NCBI GenBank assembly: GCA_050633205.1
Contig: JBOEGA010000076.1
Span: 1-21,690 of the forward strand
Direction: 5' to 3'
Source: CBDHHC01 sp050633205
GTDB taxonomy: Bacteria; Pseudomonadota; Alphaproteobacteria; Rhizobiales; CBDHHC01
Length of the DNA stretch: 21,690 nucleotides
Shown here: positions 8,542-15,053 of the stretch, piece after piece
How positions within the stretch are numbered: position 1 is the first letter of the stretch
How the letters are laid out: every line of letters starts with the position of its first letter
Notes under the pieces: generated by a model
What the model was told of the DNA's origin: nothing
Seen by the model: the letters and a program-made list of their open reading frames with translations, nothing else
Databases searched by the model: none
Position numbers and translations under genes: made by a program

Positions 8542-10098
8542 TTATGGCGCCGCCTTTTCAATTGAGTTAGCATTTTTGAGCTCCTTTAGATAGATAGAAA
8601 GTCGTTGGCTGCGATATCCCCAGCTGCGCCAGTCTGTCAGTTTTTCTTCATGAGAGGCGATGTGGTTTTCTGTACAGCGTTGCAGCCGGGCAAGTTTGTA
8701 TTTCTGAATGCCTTCTTTCTCAAGTTCGGCACCAACTTTTATTATTGCGGGAATGGCGGCTTCCCCAATTCTGCAAAGGTGGTTTGCGTCCAGACGGGAG
8801 TGGTCATTATGAGCGATGTTATAGCTGGCAATTATATGGCCGAAATTGATGAAGCAGCAGGCATACAGGGTTATTCTCAGCGTTGTGAAGTTAAACCTGA
8901 TCAGCCAGTTATTGCTTCTATCCAGCGCTATACGGAGGATGATTGAAGCCAGGCCTGTCGCGACAAGGCCCATCCAGATAAATGCAGCTACCCGAAGATA
9001 TGTAAGCTGATAGACATCCACATAGAGATTGAGACGCAGGATTGTTGACGTAACCAGAAGGATATTCTGTAAAATCCAGATATAGACCAGCGTCCGGATT
9101 ATTCTGTTTTTGTTTGTATCGCTGCCAGGGCGCAGTGCGAGCAGGACAAATGTAGCTGCCAGTAATGCTGTCGCGATCAGCGGATATGCACCGCGATGGG
9201 AATATTCAGCATATGTCATATTAGCGGGCAGAGTTACGCCATTCCATAGGTAAACGAGATCAAGTGCCGATTGCAGTCCAAAAAGAATATTGAATAATAT
9301 CAGGGAGCGCAGGATTGAGTGCTCATTTACGATCAGAGACAGAAGTTCGGGCAATGAAGGATATTCTTCAGCCAGCCTTTCACGAGTTTCTTCTGATAGT
9401 TTTACAGGCTCGTCATCTGAAGGTGCCAGATGATAAAGTTTGCTGCGGATCATTGGCCAGATACCGATAGCAATCAGGCCCCAGAATACGATGCGTTTTC
9501 CGTTCAGACCTGCAATGGCTGAGCTGCCTGTATTCTGTAAGTTTGCCAGCCAGTCTGAGATAACCGGATTGGCTTTTGCGAACAGCAGAAGAAAAACAAA
9601 AGTGCACACGACCGGGAGTAGCCAGTTTAACAGGTTATAACGATTGCCTGTCTCCTTATTGAGGCGTTTATCAATTTTCCGGGACATGATTATGTCTATA
9701 ATTATCTGCGGAATGCCCAGCATTAAAAGCTGGCAGGCATAGCTGATGCTGGCCATTATTCTGCCGGACAGGCGGTTGTTTAACTGAAGGACCAAATATA
9801 TCATCCCGTAGATGCCGACCGTTACAGAGAGCATATTAAAGTCTTCAATTATGGGCAGGGCAGTCAGGGCAAGTATGAAGATGCTCCTTGCTATAACGCC
9901 GGGTGTGAGGTAGCTCGAATTTGCAATAATTATCCCCAGGCCCAGGGCTGTCAGGAATATTGCAGCAGATATCCCTGGTAATTTTCCATAAAATAAAAAG
10001 TCGGCAAAAATGACTAAGCTCAGGAGAGTAAAGAACTTTATTCTGAGTGAACTTTTTGCCCGGTAAAACAAGTGTGACATTGTAGTCTTTGTTTTCAT
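8542..10098 (-). CDS. DUF4173/DUF4153-like polytopic membrane protein
   Basis: 518 residues with about ten hydrophobic segments between 20 and 425, a charged cytoplasmic-type loop near 222-258, and a hydrophilic basic C-terminal tail (about 430-518). The stretch MTYAEYSHRGAYPLIA (294-309) followed by a hydrophobic helix is the signature I associate with DUF4173 (formerly grouped with DUF4153) membrane proteins. Their biochemical function is not established. It is the first gene of an operon with a CreB-like regulator (19-base gap) and a CreC-like kinase. In E. coli the creABCD locus also carries an unrelated inner-membrane protein, CreD, so an analogous envelope role is conceivable but is inference. 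The start is ATG 10098 with only a weak GGAT upstream; ATG 10080 is an alternative. Confidence 0.85.
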   Translation of the reverse strand: MKTKTTMSHLFYRAKSSLRIKFFTLLSLVIFADFLFYGKLPGISAAIFLTALGLGIIIANSSYLTPGVIARSIFILALTALPIIEDFNMLSVTVGIYGMIYLVLQLNNRLSGRIMASISYACQLLMLGIPQIIIDIIMSRKIDKRLNKETGNRYNLLNWLLPVVCTFVFLLLFAKANPVISDWLANLQNTGSSAIAGLNGKRIVFWGLIAIGIWPMIRSKLYHLAPSDDEPVKLSEETRERLAEEYPSLPELLSLIVNEHSILRSLILFNILFGLQSALDLVYLWNGVTLPANMTYAEYSHRGAYPLIATALLAATFVLLALRPGSDTNKNRIIRTLVYIWILQNILLVTSTILRLNLYVDVYQLTYLRVAAFIWMGLVATGLASIILRIALDRSNNWLIRFNFTTLRITLYACCFINFGHIIASYNIAHNDHSRLDANHLCRIGEAAIPAIIKVGAELEKEGIQKYKLARLQRCTENHIASHEEKLTDWRSWGYRSQRLSIYLKELKNANSIEKAAP

Positions 10099-10239
10099 TT
10101 TCTTTCATCCGCACAGTAATTATTTTGTTTGACGCAATTGGTTTGGTTTTCTTTTTCAGTATAGTTATGGAAGTAAAGAATCGTTGCTGAAGCTGGCATA
10201 AGCCACCATCCGTCGTGTTTGATGCGATCTGGAATCTGA

Positions 10240-10273
10240 GGGCCGACTGATCGGCCTGTGTTTTGTTCTGTTT
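10240..10273 (+). terminator. Orphan terminator-like hairpin in the intergenic region
   Basis: GGCCGA (10241-10246) and TCGGCC (10251-10256) form a perfect stem around CTGA, with one more G-U pair outside, followed by a T-rich but interrupted tail to 10273. No annotated plus-strand gene ends before it, so it could close a small RNA, or it may be chance. Confidence 0.3.
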
Positions 10274-10362
10274 CATTTGACATGCGGCTATTGGTACAGG
10301 GCAGAAATGCATATGCAGCGCGCCAAACCACCAGCTTTTCAGTATTTTTGTGCAGATATTGT

Positions 10363-10379
10363 GCAATTAGTCTAATTGC
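10363..10379. promoter_or_regulatory. 17-base palindrome, operator-like
   Basis: GCAATTAG-T-CTAATTGC is a perfect inverted repeat with a one-base centre, about 67 bases upstream of the ATG at 10447. Its size and CAATTAG/CTAATTG half-sites resemble sites bound by MarR-type dimers, though no such regulator is in the window. Confidence 0.4.
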
Positions 10380-10446
10380 GTTTCAGAGGTATTTTGGTCA
10401 GAAATTGATCTTTGTTGCTAATTAGAATTATTAAATTGAGGTGAGT

Positions 10447-10884
10447 ATGAAATTTTGTTCCGGTATAGCTGCATTTTTTATATTATTTTTAGCTGTATCT
10501 GCAGTAAGTGCGGAAGAAGCGTCTTATATACGGAAAAATCTCAATAAAAATTTTGCGGGTCAGATTATCCATCCTGACGGTAGTGATAATAGTAAGGATG
10601 TACTTATAACTGTTATGTCAGTCTCGACCGATCAGCACGGTCAGGTAACTGCTACAGGGCGTGGTGAGTTTTATGGTGAGGACCACAAGGCTACAAGCTT
10701 TGAGTTCAGCTGGAAGATAAACCCGGATACATTACGCTTTGAGATGAAGGATAAGAGTTCCAAAGGCTCCTATATAGGTAATATATCCAAGGGACTGGAT
10801 TCAATTGAAGCAATATTGGAACCGACCAGTGGAAAGAAGCGGGGCAAGCTTGTTTTGTATTCAGTTGTTCAGCTGGACCCTTAA
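10447..10884 (+). CDS. Small secreted protein of unknown function
   Basis: 145 residues. A clear Sec signal peptide (hydrophobic core about 6-18, likely cut after AVSA near residue 22) is followed by a mature part of about 123 residues without Cys. This has alternating polar/hydrophobic stretches suggesting a beta-rich fold and many Lys, Gly, Ser and Asp. I do not recognise a family. The start is ATG 10447, five bases after GAGG; an in-frame GTG at 10441 overlaps this Shine-Dalgarno and is less likely. It is a single-gene unit: upstream is a divergent operon and downstream a convergent gene, with an inverted repeat in between. Export to the periplasm or outside is the only functional statement the sequence supports. 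Confidence 0.8.
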   Translation: MKFCSGIAAFFILFLAVSAVSAEEASYIRKNLNKNFAGQIIHPDGSDNSKDVLITVMSVSTDQHGQVTATGRGEFYGEDHKATSFEFSWKINPDTLRFEMKDKSSKGSYIGNISKGLDSIEAILEPTSGKKRGKLVLYSVVQLDP

Positions 10885-10896
10885 CAATTGATATGC

Positions 10897-10931
10897 TTCC
10901 ACAGTTAATAATAAATACATCAACTGTGGAA
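10897..10931. terminator. Inverted repeat between convergent genes, possible bidirectional terminator
   Basis: TTCCACAGTT (10897-10906) and AACTGTGGAA (10922-10931) form a perfect 10-bp stem with a 15-base AT-rich loop, between two genes ending at 10884 and 10946. No long T-tract follows on either side, so termination is inferred mainly from position. Confidence 0.45.
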
Positions 10932-10945
10932 ACAACCTGTTTTAC

Positions 10946-11386
10946 CTAGTAGCGAGAATTGTTATTTCTTAGCAGACATCTGTGGAATCTCATGCATCCA
11001 AAGTAGTCGCTATTATCACGTCCCCAGTTTCGTACACATTTTTTGTGTATTGTACGGCATCTGTATCTTTTGGCTGGGTAACGTCTTTTACGTGGGGGGT
11101 ATGAATTATATACGGGTCTGCGTGGGCGTTCGGAATATCTGCCGCAACCACGATCTCTCAGACACCAGTCATAATCAGCATAACTGTGATGATATCCGCA
11201 ACGATCTCTCCAGTAGGCGCAGGAACGGCGGCGAGGGTAGTGAACCTTCAGAATATTATCTATTGATAGGTTTTTAGCTGCAGAAAAGACTTTTGCGGAA
11301 GGGGCTGCATTAACCGTTATAGTAGAAAAACTGAGGGCTATTGTTGCAATGGTTGCGATTAATAATAGCATTTTTTTTATCATCAT
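10946..11386 (-). CDS. Secreted eight-cysteine basic protein with duplicated CX6C...CX5C module (copy A)
   Basis: 146 residues. Signal peptide 1 to about 27 (cleavage likely at VNA-AP), then a strongly basic, Tyr/Arg-rich mature chain. All eight cysteines of the mature protein fall in two modules: Cys56, 63, 75, 81 and Cys110, 117, 131, 137, that is C-x6-C-x11-C-x5-C and C-x6-C-x13-C-x5-C. Each second half reads like CLRDRGC or CMRFHRC. Four disulfides in the periplasm or outside the cell are expected. A paralogue with the same architecture is at 18451-18882. I do not recognise a named family. The start is ATG 11386 with AAGGAT eight bases upstream; the next ATG is in frame directly after it. 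It is a single-gene unit, convergent with 10447-10884. Confidence 0.85.
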   Translation of the reverse strand: MMIKKMLLLIATIATIALSFSTITVNAAPSAKVFSAAKNLSIDNILKVHYPRRRSCAYWRDRCGYHHSYADYDWCLRDRGCGRYSERPRRPVYNSYPPRKRRYPAKRYRCRTIHKKCVRNWGRDNSDYFGCMRFHRCLLRNNNSRY

Positions 11387-11517
11387 GAATACAAATCCTT
11401 ATGATACAGGCGGGATTCAGCCTGAAATTTTAAAATTGACTTTTTCTAAATAAAAACAAGAGGATTGTACAGGATAGTTAATATTTATGATTAATTAATA
11501 ATTAAAGTTTCCAGAAT

Positions 11518-11548
11518 AAAAAAAGGCGTGAATTGAAATTCACGCCTT
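11518..11548 (-). terminator. Rho-independent terminator of the iron-binding protein gene
   Basis: AAGGCGTGAA (11523-11532) pairs with TTCACGCCTT (11539-11548), a perfect 10-bp GC-containing stem with a 6-base loop. On the minus strand it is followed by a run of seven T (11524-11518). It lies 28 bases after the stop codon at 11576. Confidence 0.92.
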
Positions 11549-11575
11549 GATTATGTTTCATAACCTCTGAACTAA

Positions 11576-12628
11576 TCAGGAAGTTGGCCCATCATTGAAC
11601 GCAACTTCATCAACCAGCTCGCTTGCGCGCTTGCGGTTTTTTGCGATGTCTTCAAGAGCAATTGGGTCAGCTTTAAATGTTCCCCATGATTTAACAATGT
11701 CAGACCATTCTACACCAACTTTTACAGGATATTCAGTATTAGCTGTTGCATATATCTTTTGAGCATTATCGCCAGATAGGAATTCCATAAGCTTAAGAGC
11801 ATTTGCTTTGTTAGGAGAGTTCTTGGCCATCACAATACCGGAAACATTCACATGCGTTCCACGATCAGCAGAATTGGGGAATAGTAGCTTGACTGAAGCA
11901 GCCCATTTCTTTTGTTCAGGCTTTTTCTCATTAGTTTGCATTTTGCCCATATAGTACATGTTGCCAACTGCAATATCACATTCACCAGCATAGATGCCCT
12001 TAACCTGAGCGCGGTCATTGCCGGAAGGTTTACGAGCAAGATTGGCTTTTAGACCTTTAAGCCATGTTTTGGTTTTTTCTTCACCAACATTGGCAATCAT
12101 GGAAGCAATCATCGCAATGTTATAAACATGCTGACCTGAGCGGATACAGATTTTGCCTTTCCATTTAGGATCTGCAAGCTCTTCAAGCGTAATTGCATCC
12201 TGTTTTACGCGTTCTTTAGAGGCGTATATAATGCGGGCACGTGTTGTCAGACCAAACCACTGGCCTTTAGGATCACGATAAGAAGCTGGGATATTTTTAT
12301 TCAGTACTTCAGACTGAACAGGCTGAGTGATGCCTTTATCAACTGCTTTTGTAAGCCGTCCGATATCAACGGTCAGAAGAATATCAGCTGGGCTGTTTTT
12401 ACCCTCGGCAGAAATGCGCTCAATCAAACCTTTTTTGGCAAACAGGACATTCACTTTAATGCCTGTTTTTTCCGTAAATGCCTTAAAAAGAGGTTCGACT
12501 AGAAAGGACTGGCGGTATGAATAAACATTTACCTCATTTGCAGCCTGAGCGGACATGCCGGCAAAACTTGTGAATATTACTGCCATTGCAGCAAGATTAA
12601 TTTTCGTAATAGAAAGTATAGTTTTCAT
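11576..12628 (-). CDS. Periplasmic iron(III)-binding protein of an ABC transporter (FutA/FbpA type)
   Basis: 350 residues. Signal peptide 1 to about 29 (ending MSAQA) and a mature type II periplasmic binding-protein fold beginning NEVNVYSYRQ. Tyrosines in the positions used by FutA-type proteins to hold ferric iron are visible: Tyr36/Tyr38 near the N-terminus, Tyr169, and the Tyr225-Tyr226 pair in GNMYYMGKM. Length matches the family. It delivers Fe(III) to an inner-membrane ABC permease, but no permease or ATPase gene is adjacent: the gene stands alone, with its own terminator. The open frame extends to a TTG at 12640, but that codon overlaps the GGAG Shine-Dalgarno, so ATG 12628 (six bases after GGAG) is the start. 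A candidate Irr/ICE box upstream (12784-12800) suggests iron-responsive expression. Confidence 0.93.
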   Translation of the reverse strand: MKTILSITKINLAAMAVIFTSFAGMSAQAANEVNVYSYRQSFLVEPLFKAFTEKTGIKVNVLFAKKGLIERISAEGKNSPADILLTVDIGRLTKAVDKGITQPVQSEVLNKNIPASYRDPKGQWFGLTTRARIIYASKERVKQDAITLEELADPKWKGKICIRSGQHVYNIAMIASMIANVGEEKTKTWLKGLKANLARKPSGNDRAQVKGIYAGECDIAVGNMYYMGKMQTNEKKPEQKKWAASVKLLFPNSADRGTHVNVSGIVMAKNSPNKANALKLMEFLSGDNAQKIYATANTEYPVKVGVEWSDIVKSWGTFKADPIALEDIAKNRKRASELVDEVAFNDGPTS

Positions 12629-12705
12629 ATATAACTCCAATAGGCGGGGTTAAAGACCCGATATTAGACGAATCTATTTGCCTGTTGTGGCTTCGTTGCC
12701 AGTGC

Positions 12706-12734
12706 AGAAAACATGTTTTTCATTTGGGTGTCAA
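12706..12734 (-). promoter_or_regulatory. Possible sigma-70-type promoter of the iron-binding protein gene
   Basis: A perfect TTGACA (minus, 12734-12729) is followed after 17 bases by TTTTCT (12711-12706), a poor -10 box. Transcription would start near 12699, leaving a leader of about 70 bases. The weak -10 box could mean an activator is needed; this is a by-eye call. Confidence 0.35.
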
Positions 12735-12783
12735 TGGGATTTAACTGTTTCAAATAGTATGATTTGATACGTATTTTCAATGG

Positions 12784-12800
12784 TTTAGAATTATTCTAAG
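12784..12800. promoter_or_regulatory. Irr/ICE-type iron box
   Basis: TTTAGAATTATTCTAAG matches the published alphaproteobacterial iron control element pattern TTTAGAAnnnTTCTAAA at all but the last position. It lies 156 bases upstream of the iron-binding protein ATG and is the only such site I noticed. Irr is a Fur-family regulator that responds to haem/iron status. Sites upstream of the core promoter generally go with activation under iron limitation, which would suit an iron-uptake gene. Confidence 0.6.
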
Positions 12801-12993
12801 TTTCTTTTTGTCAGGGATTTATTAAAAAAATTAACTATATCATATTGATAAATAATGTTGGAGGTGCAGAAAAATTCTCCCTCCTTCAATTTATTACGCA
12901 AAAATAATATTAGATTTTTTTTAATATCTGATCACAATTATTTGCGTCATGAAAACTATGCATGGATATACTTGAATGTGATTGATTTTATCT

Positions 12994-13115
12994 AAGGGAA
13001 ACGCCGGCGTTCCGTTTTCTGAGAAGTGGAACGTCGGCGCCAACCCTTGTAAGGCCACGATGGGGATAGTAGCCTTTTAGGGATACTGTAAATCAGAGTT
13101 AAGAGTACTCACCCT
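12994..13115 (+). other. Cluster of three predicted stem-loops (candidate structured RNA)
   Basis: Stem 1: CGCCGGCGTTCC (13002-13013) pairs with GGAACGTCGGCG (13028-13039), 12 pairs with one G-U, and is extended outside an internal loop by AAGGG (12994-12998) with CCCTT (13044-13048). Stem 2: AAGGC (13051-13055) with GCCTT (13072-13076). Stem 3: AGGG (13079-13082) with CCCT (13112-13115), plus TACT/AGTA inside. The GC-rich first stem stands out from its AT-rich surroundings. It could be a small RNA, part of the antiporter leader, or a palindromic DNA repeat. Strand is assumed from the downstream gene; I recognise no known riboswitch class. Confidence 0.45.
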
Positions 13116-13238
13116 GTTTGTCGTAGTGATTTCCAATAAGGTTCAAAGGAATATACAAATTCCGGGATGTTTTATTCCGGACTGTGTGAGAATAATCTGT
13201 GCCGATAGAATAAAAATGTTATAGGATCAGGCTGTTAG

Positions 13239-13283
13239 TTGGCGGGATCTGGGCGCAATCAGTTATATATCTGATCTTGCCAA
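13239..13283 (+). other. Hairpin in the leader of the antiporter gene
   Basis: TTGGCGGGATC (13239-13249) pairs with GATCTTGCCAA (13273-13283), 11 pairs including two G-U, with a loop of about 23 bases. It ends 18 bases before the ribosome site of the antiporter gene and is stable only as plus-strand RNA because of the G-U pairs, which fits a leader structure. Confidence 0.4.
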
Positions 13284-13300
13284 TTATTGGGTATGTATCT

Positions 13301-13309
13301 GGAAGGGGG
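13301..13309 (+). promoter_or_regulatory. Ribosome binding site that fixes the antiporter start
   Basis: GGAAGGGGG ends four bases before GTG 13314. The in-frame ATG at 13293 and TTG at 13287 have no such site. Confidence 0.65.
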
Positions 13310-13313
13310 ACAC

Positions 13314-15044
13314 GTGCATAATAATATCTGGGGTGTTCTTAGTGATATCTTACTTATTCTGGCTTTATCCGGGTTGGTTATTCCATTATTGCAGAGAATG
13401 CGGATCTCGCCGGTTGCCGGATACCTGGTTTGTGGCCTGCTTATAGGTCCACATGGATTAGGCATATTTTCCTCCAGTATTCCCTGGCTGGCTTCTTTTG
13501 CAATTACAGATTTGAATCTTATTGCAGTGCTGGCAGAGCTTGGCGTTGTATTTCTCCTTTTTATGATAGGAATGGAGCTCACTTTTTCCCGTCTTTGGGG
13601 AATGCGGAAGCTTGTCCTCGGGCTGGGAACAGCTCAGATTATACTGTGCGGTATCGTCATTTATGCGGTGGCATTGCAGTTTGGCAATGTTCTGGCAACG
13701 TCTGTTTTAATTGGAGCCGCATTTGCTCTGTCTTCTACTGCCGTTGTCATGCAGCTGCTGACTGAACGGCATATGCTTAACCAGTCTGTCGGGCGTATTT
13801 GCTTTTCTGTCCTCTTAATGCAGGATTTGGCCGTAGTGCCAATACTTGTGTTGGTTGGAACATTTTCAGGCCATGCAGAGGGCAGTGTTTTCATTTCTCT
13901 ACTAAAGGCCGTGTTGACCGCAGTTGTTGTGGTTGCCGTTATCATTGCAGCAGGTAAGCTGTTGCTCAGGCCTGCCCTGAGAACTCTAAGCCCTTCCAAC
14001 AATGTAGAGTGGCTGCTCGCTGTTGTACTGTTTCTGGTTATTGGTTCAGCAAGTATGACGCACTCATTTGGTTTATCCGCAGCGCTGGGGGCGTTTCTTG
14101 CAGGGTTATTAATAGCTGAAACTGAATACCGCCATGAAATTGAAGTGATAATAGAGCCGGTCAAAGGTATCCTGATGGGGATCTTTTTTCTGTCGGTTGG
14201 AATGAACACAGATATTGGGGCTATATTGCAATATCCAGTCTGGCTGGCGGCTTCGGTTATTGGTATATTTATAATAAAGGCGCTGACTTTTTTCCCTCTG
14301 GCTATATTATTTGGGGTGAAAAAAAGGGAGGCTTCAGAAGCATCTGTATTGCTGGCTCAGTGCGGGGAGTTTGCATTCATCATTATTGGTTTGGCGCATA
14401 CAGGGAAGTTGCTTCCCGAACAGGATGCCCAATTCTTTATGCTGGTTGCCAGCCTTTCTTTGTTGACGACACCATTTATGGTGAGGTTTGCCCCGTTAGC
14501 AGCTCGACTGGTAGGTGGAAAGGAAGTAGAGAAACCGGAATATGATGCAGTCCCTGACAGTTCAATTAAAAACCATGTCGTTATTGCCGGGTTTGGTCGC
14601 GTTGGTATGACACTGGCTAATATTCTTGAAGAGCAGAATATCCGGTATATTGCTATTGATACAGATGGCAGTCATGTCCATAAATTACGCTCCAAAGGAT
14701 ATTCGGTGCTTTTTGGCAATGCGCGTAAGGTAGACCTATGGACTAAACTGAATTTAGCCAATGCATCTGCAGCAGTTATCACCATAGATGACTTCACTGT
14801 TGCAGATACAATTGTTCGCTTTCTCAGAAAAAAATGGCCGTTAATACCAATTATTGTCAGAGTACAGAATACTCTCCAGCTTGATGAGTATTATGATGCA
14901 GGGGCGACCACCGTCGTACCGGAAACGCTTGAGTCCACTCTACAGCTGGTTCATACCCTTATGGAGCAGATAGGCGTAGACAAGCAGGAAGCTTATGAAA
15001 TTATAAACAAGCATCGTCAGGAAGTTCTTGCACGGGAGTTATGA
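13314..15044 (+). CDS. KefB-type monovalent cation:proton antiporter with TrkA-N domain
   Basis: 576 residues from GTG 13314. The N-terminal two thirds (about 6-395) is a CPA2-type sodium/proton-exchanger membrane domain with about twelve helices, including LIGPHGLG (44-51), FALSSTAVVMQLL and LLMQDLAVVP around 137-177. The C-terminal part (about 420-540) is a Rossmann-like TrkA-N/RCK domain with GFGRVG (426-431) and an acidic end of the second strand (AIDTD, near 447-451), expected to bind NAD(H) and gate the channel. The family exports potassium in exchange for protons at the inner membrane. The glutathione-gating residues of E. coli KefB/C cannot be judged by eye, and no KefF/G partner is adjacent, so substrate and gating remain open. 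The gene is preceded by a structured leader and ends nine bases from the convergent era gene. Confidence 0.92.
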   Translation: MHNNIWGVLSDILLILALSGLVIPLLQRMRISPVAGYLVCGLLIGPHGLGIFSSSIPWLASFAITDLNLIAVLAELGVVFLLFMIGMELTFSRLWGMRKLVLGLGTAQIILCGIVIYAVALQFGNVLATSVLIGAAFALSSTAVVMQLLTERHMLNQSVGRICFSVLLMQDLAVVPILVLVGTFSGHAEGSVFISLLKAVLTAVVVVAVIIAAGKLLLRPALRTLSPSNNVEWLLAVVLFLVIGSASMTHSFGLSAALGAFLAGLLIAETEYRHEIEVIIEPVKGILMGIFFLSVGMNTDIGAILQYPVWLAASVIGIFIIKALTFFPLAILFGVKKREASEASVLLAQCGEFAFIIIGLAHTGKLLPEQDAQFFMLVASLSLLTTPFMVRFAPLAARLVGGKEVEKPEYDAVPDSSIKNHVVIAGFGRVGMTLANILEEQNIRYIAIDTDGSHVHKLRSKGYSVLFGNARKVDLWTKLNLANASAAVITIDDFTVADTIVRFLRKKWPLIPIIVRVQNTLQLDEYYDAGATTVVPETLESTLQLVHTLMEQIGVDKQEAYEIINKHRQEVLAREL

Positions 15045-15053
15045 CACAGGCTC

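Larger units (their letters stand above)
10099..10446. other. Intergenic region between divergent genes (348 bases)
   Basis: It separates the minus-strand signalling operon from the plus-strand secreted-protein gene and must carry both promoters. I see no convincing gene. It contains a plus-oriented terminator-like hairpin (10240-10273) and a 17-base palindrome (10363-10379), both listed separately. No clear -35/-10 pair could be picked out by eye. Confidence 0.6.
12629..13313. other. Long non-coding region between divergent genes (685 bases)
   Basis: No convincing gene on either strand. It contains, left to right: the ribosome site and a possible promoter for the iron-binding protein (12706-12734), an Irr-like palindrome (12784-12800), an imperfect stem with GGAGG/CCTCC arms (12860-12884), a cluster of stem-loops (12994-13115), short repeats of ATTCCGG near 13160 and 13175, a hairpin (13239-13283) and the antiporter ribosome site (13301-13309). 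The stretch 12890-12960 is very AT-rich. Confidence 0.7.

Noticed and set aside
8085..8570. 161-codon plus-strand open frame opposite the response regulator
   Set aside because: Shadow of a well-conserved OmpR-family gene; the composition is an antisense by-product.
8523..8573. 17-residue N-terminal extension of the response regulator
   Set aside because: It overlaps the preceding gene, and a strong AGGAG precedes the ATG at 8522.
9845..10366. 173-codon minus-strand open frame overlapping the start of the DUF4173-like gene
   Set aside because: It overlaps the real gene out of frame, and its translation shows no domain, signal peptide or good start. The part upstream of 10098 is better read as intergenic.
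13002..13048. TPP riboswitch, because the loop contains CTGAGA followed by ACCCTT
   Set aside because: The other conserved element (GAACCTGAT and its pairing partners) is missing, CTGAGA lies in a hairpin loop, and no thiamine gene follows.
13061..13120. Manganese (yybP-ykoY) riboswitch, because of GGGGATAGTAG
   Set aside because: The second conserved half (CTACGGG-like strand and the downstream CCCG elements) is not present.
13287..13313. Longer antiporter start at TTG 13287 or ATG 13293
   Set aside because: Neither has a Shine-Dalgarno, whereas GTG 13314 is preceded by GGAAGGGGG at suitable distance.
13661..14209. 182-codon minus-strand open frame inside the antiporter gene
   Set aside because: Antisense to conserved membrane segments; its Thr/Ser/Ile-rich composition is typical of a reverse-frame artefact.
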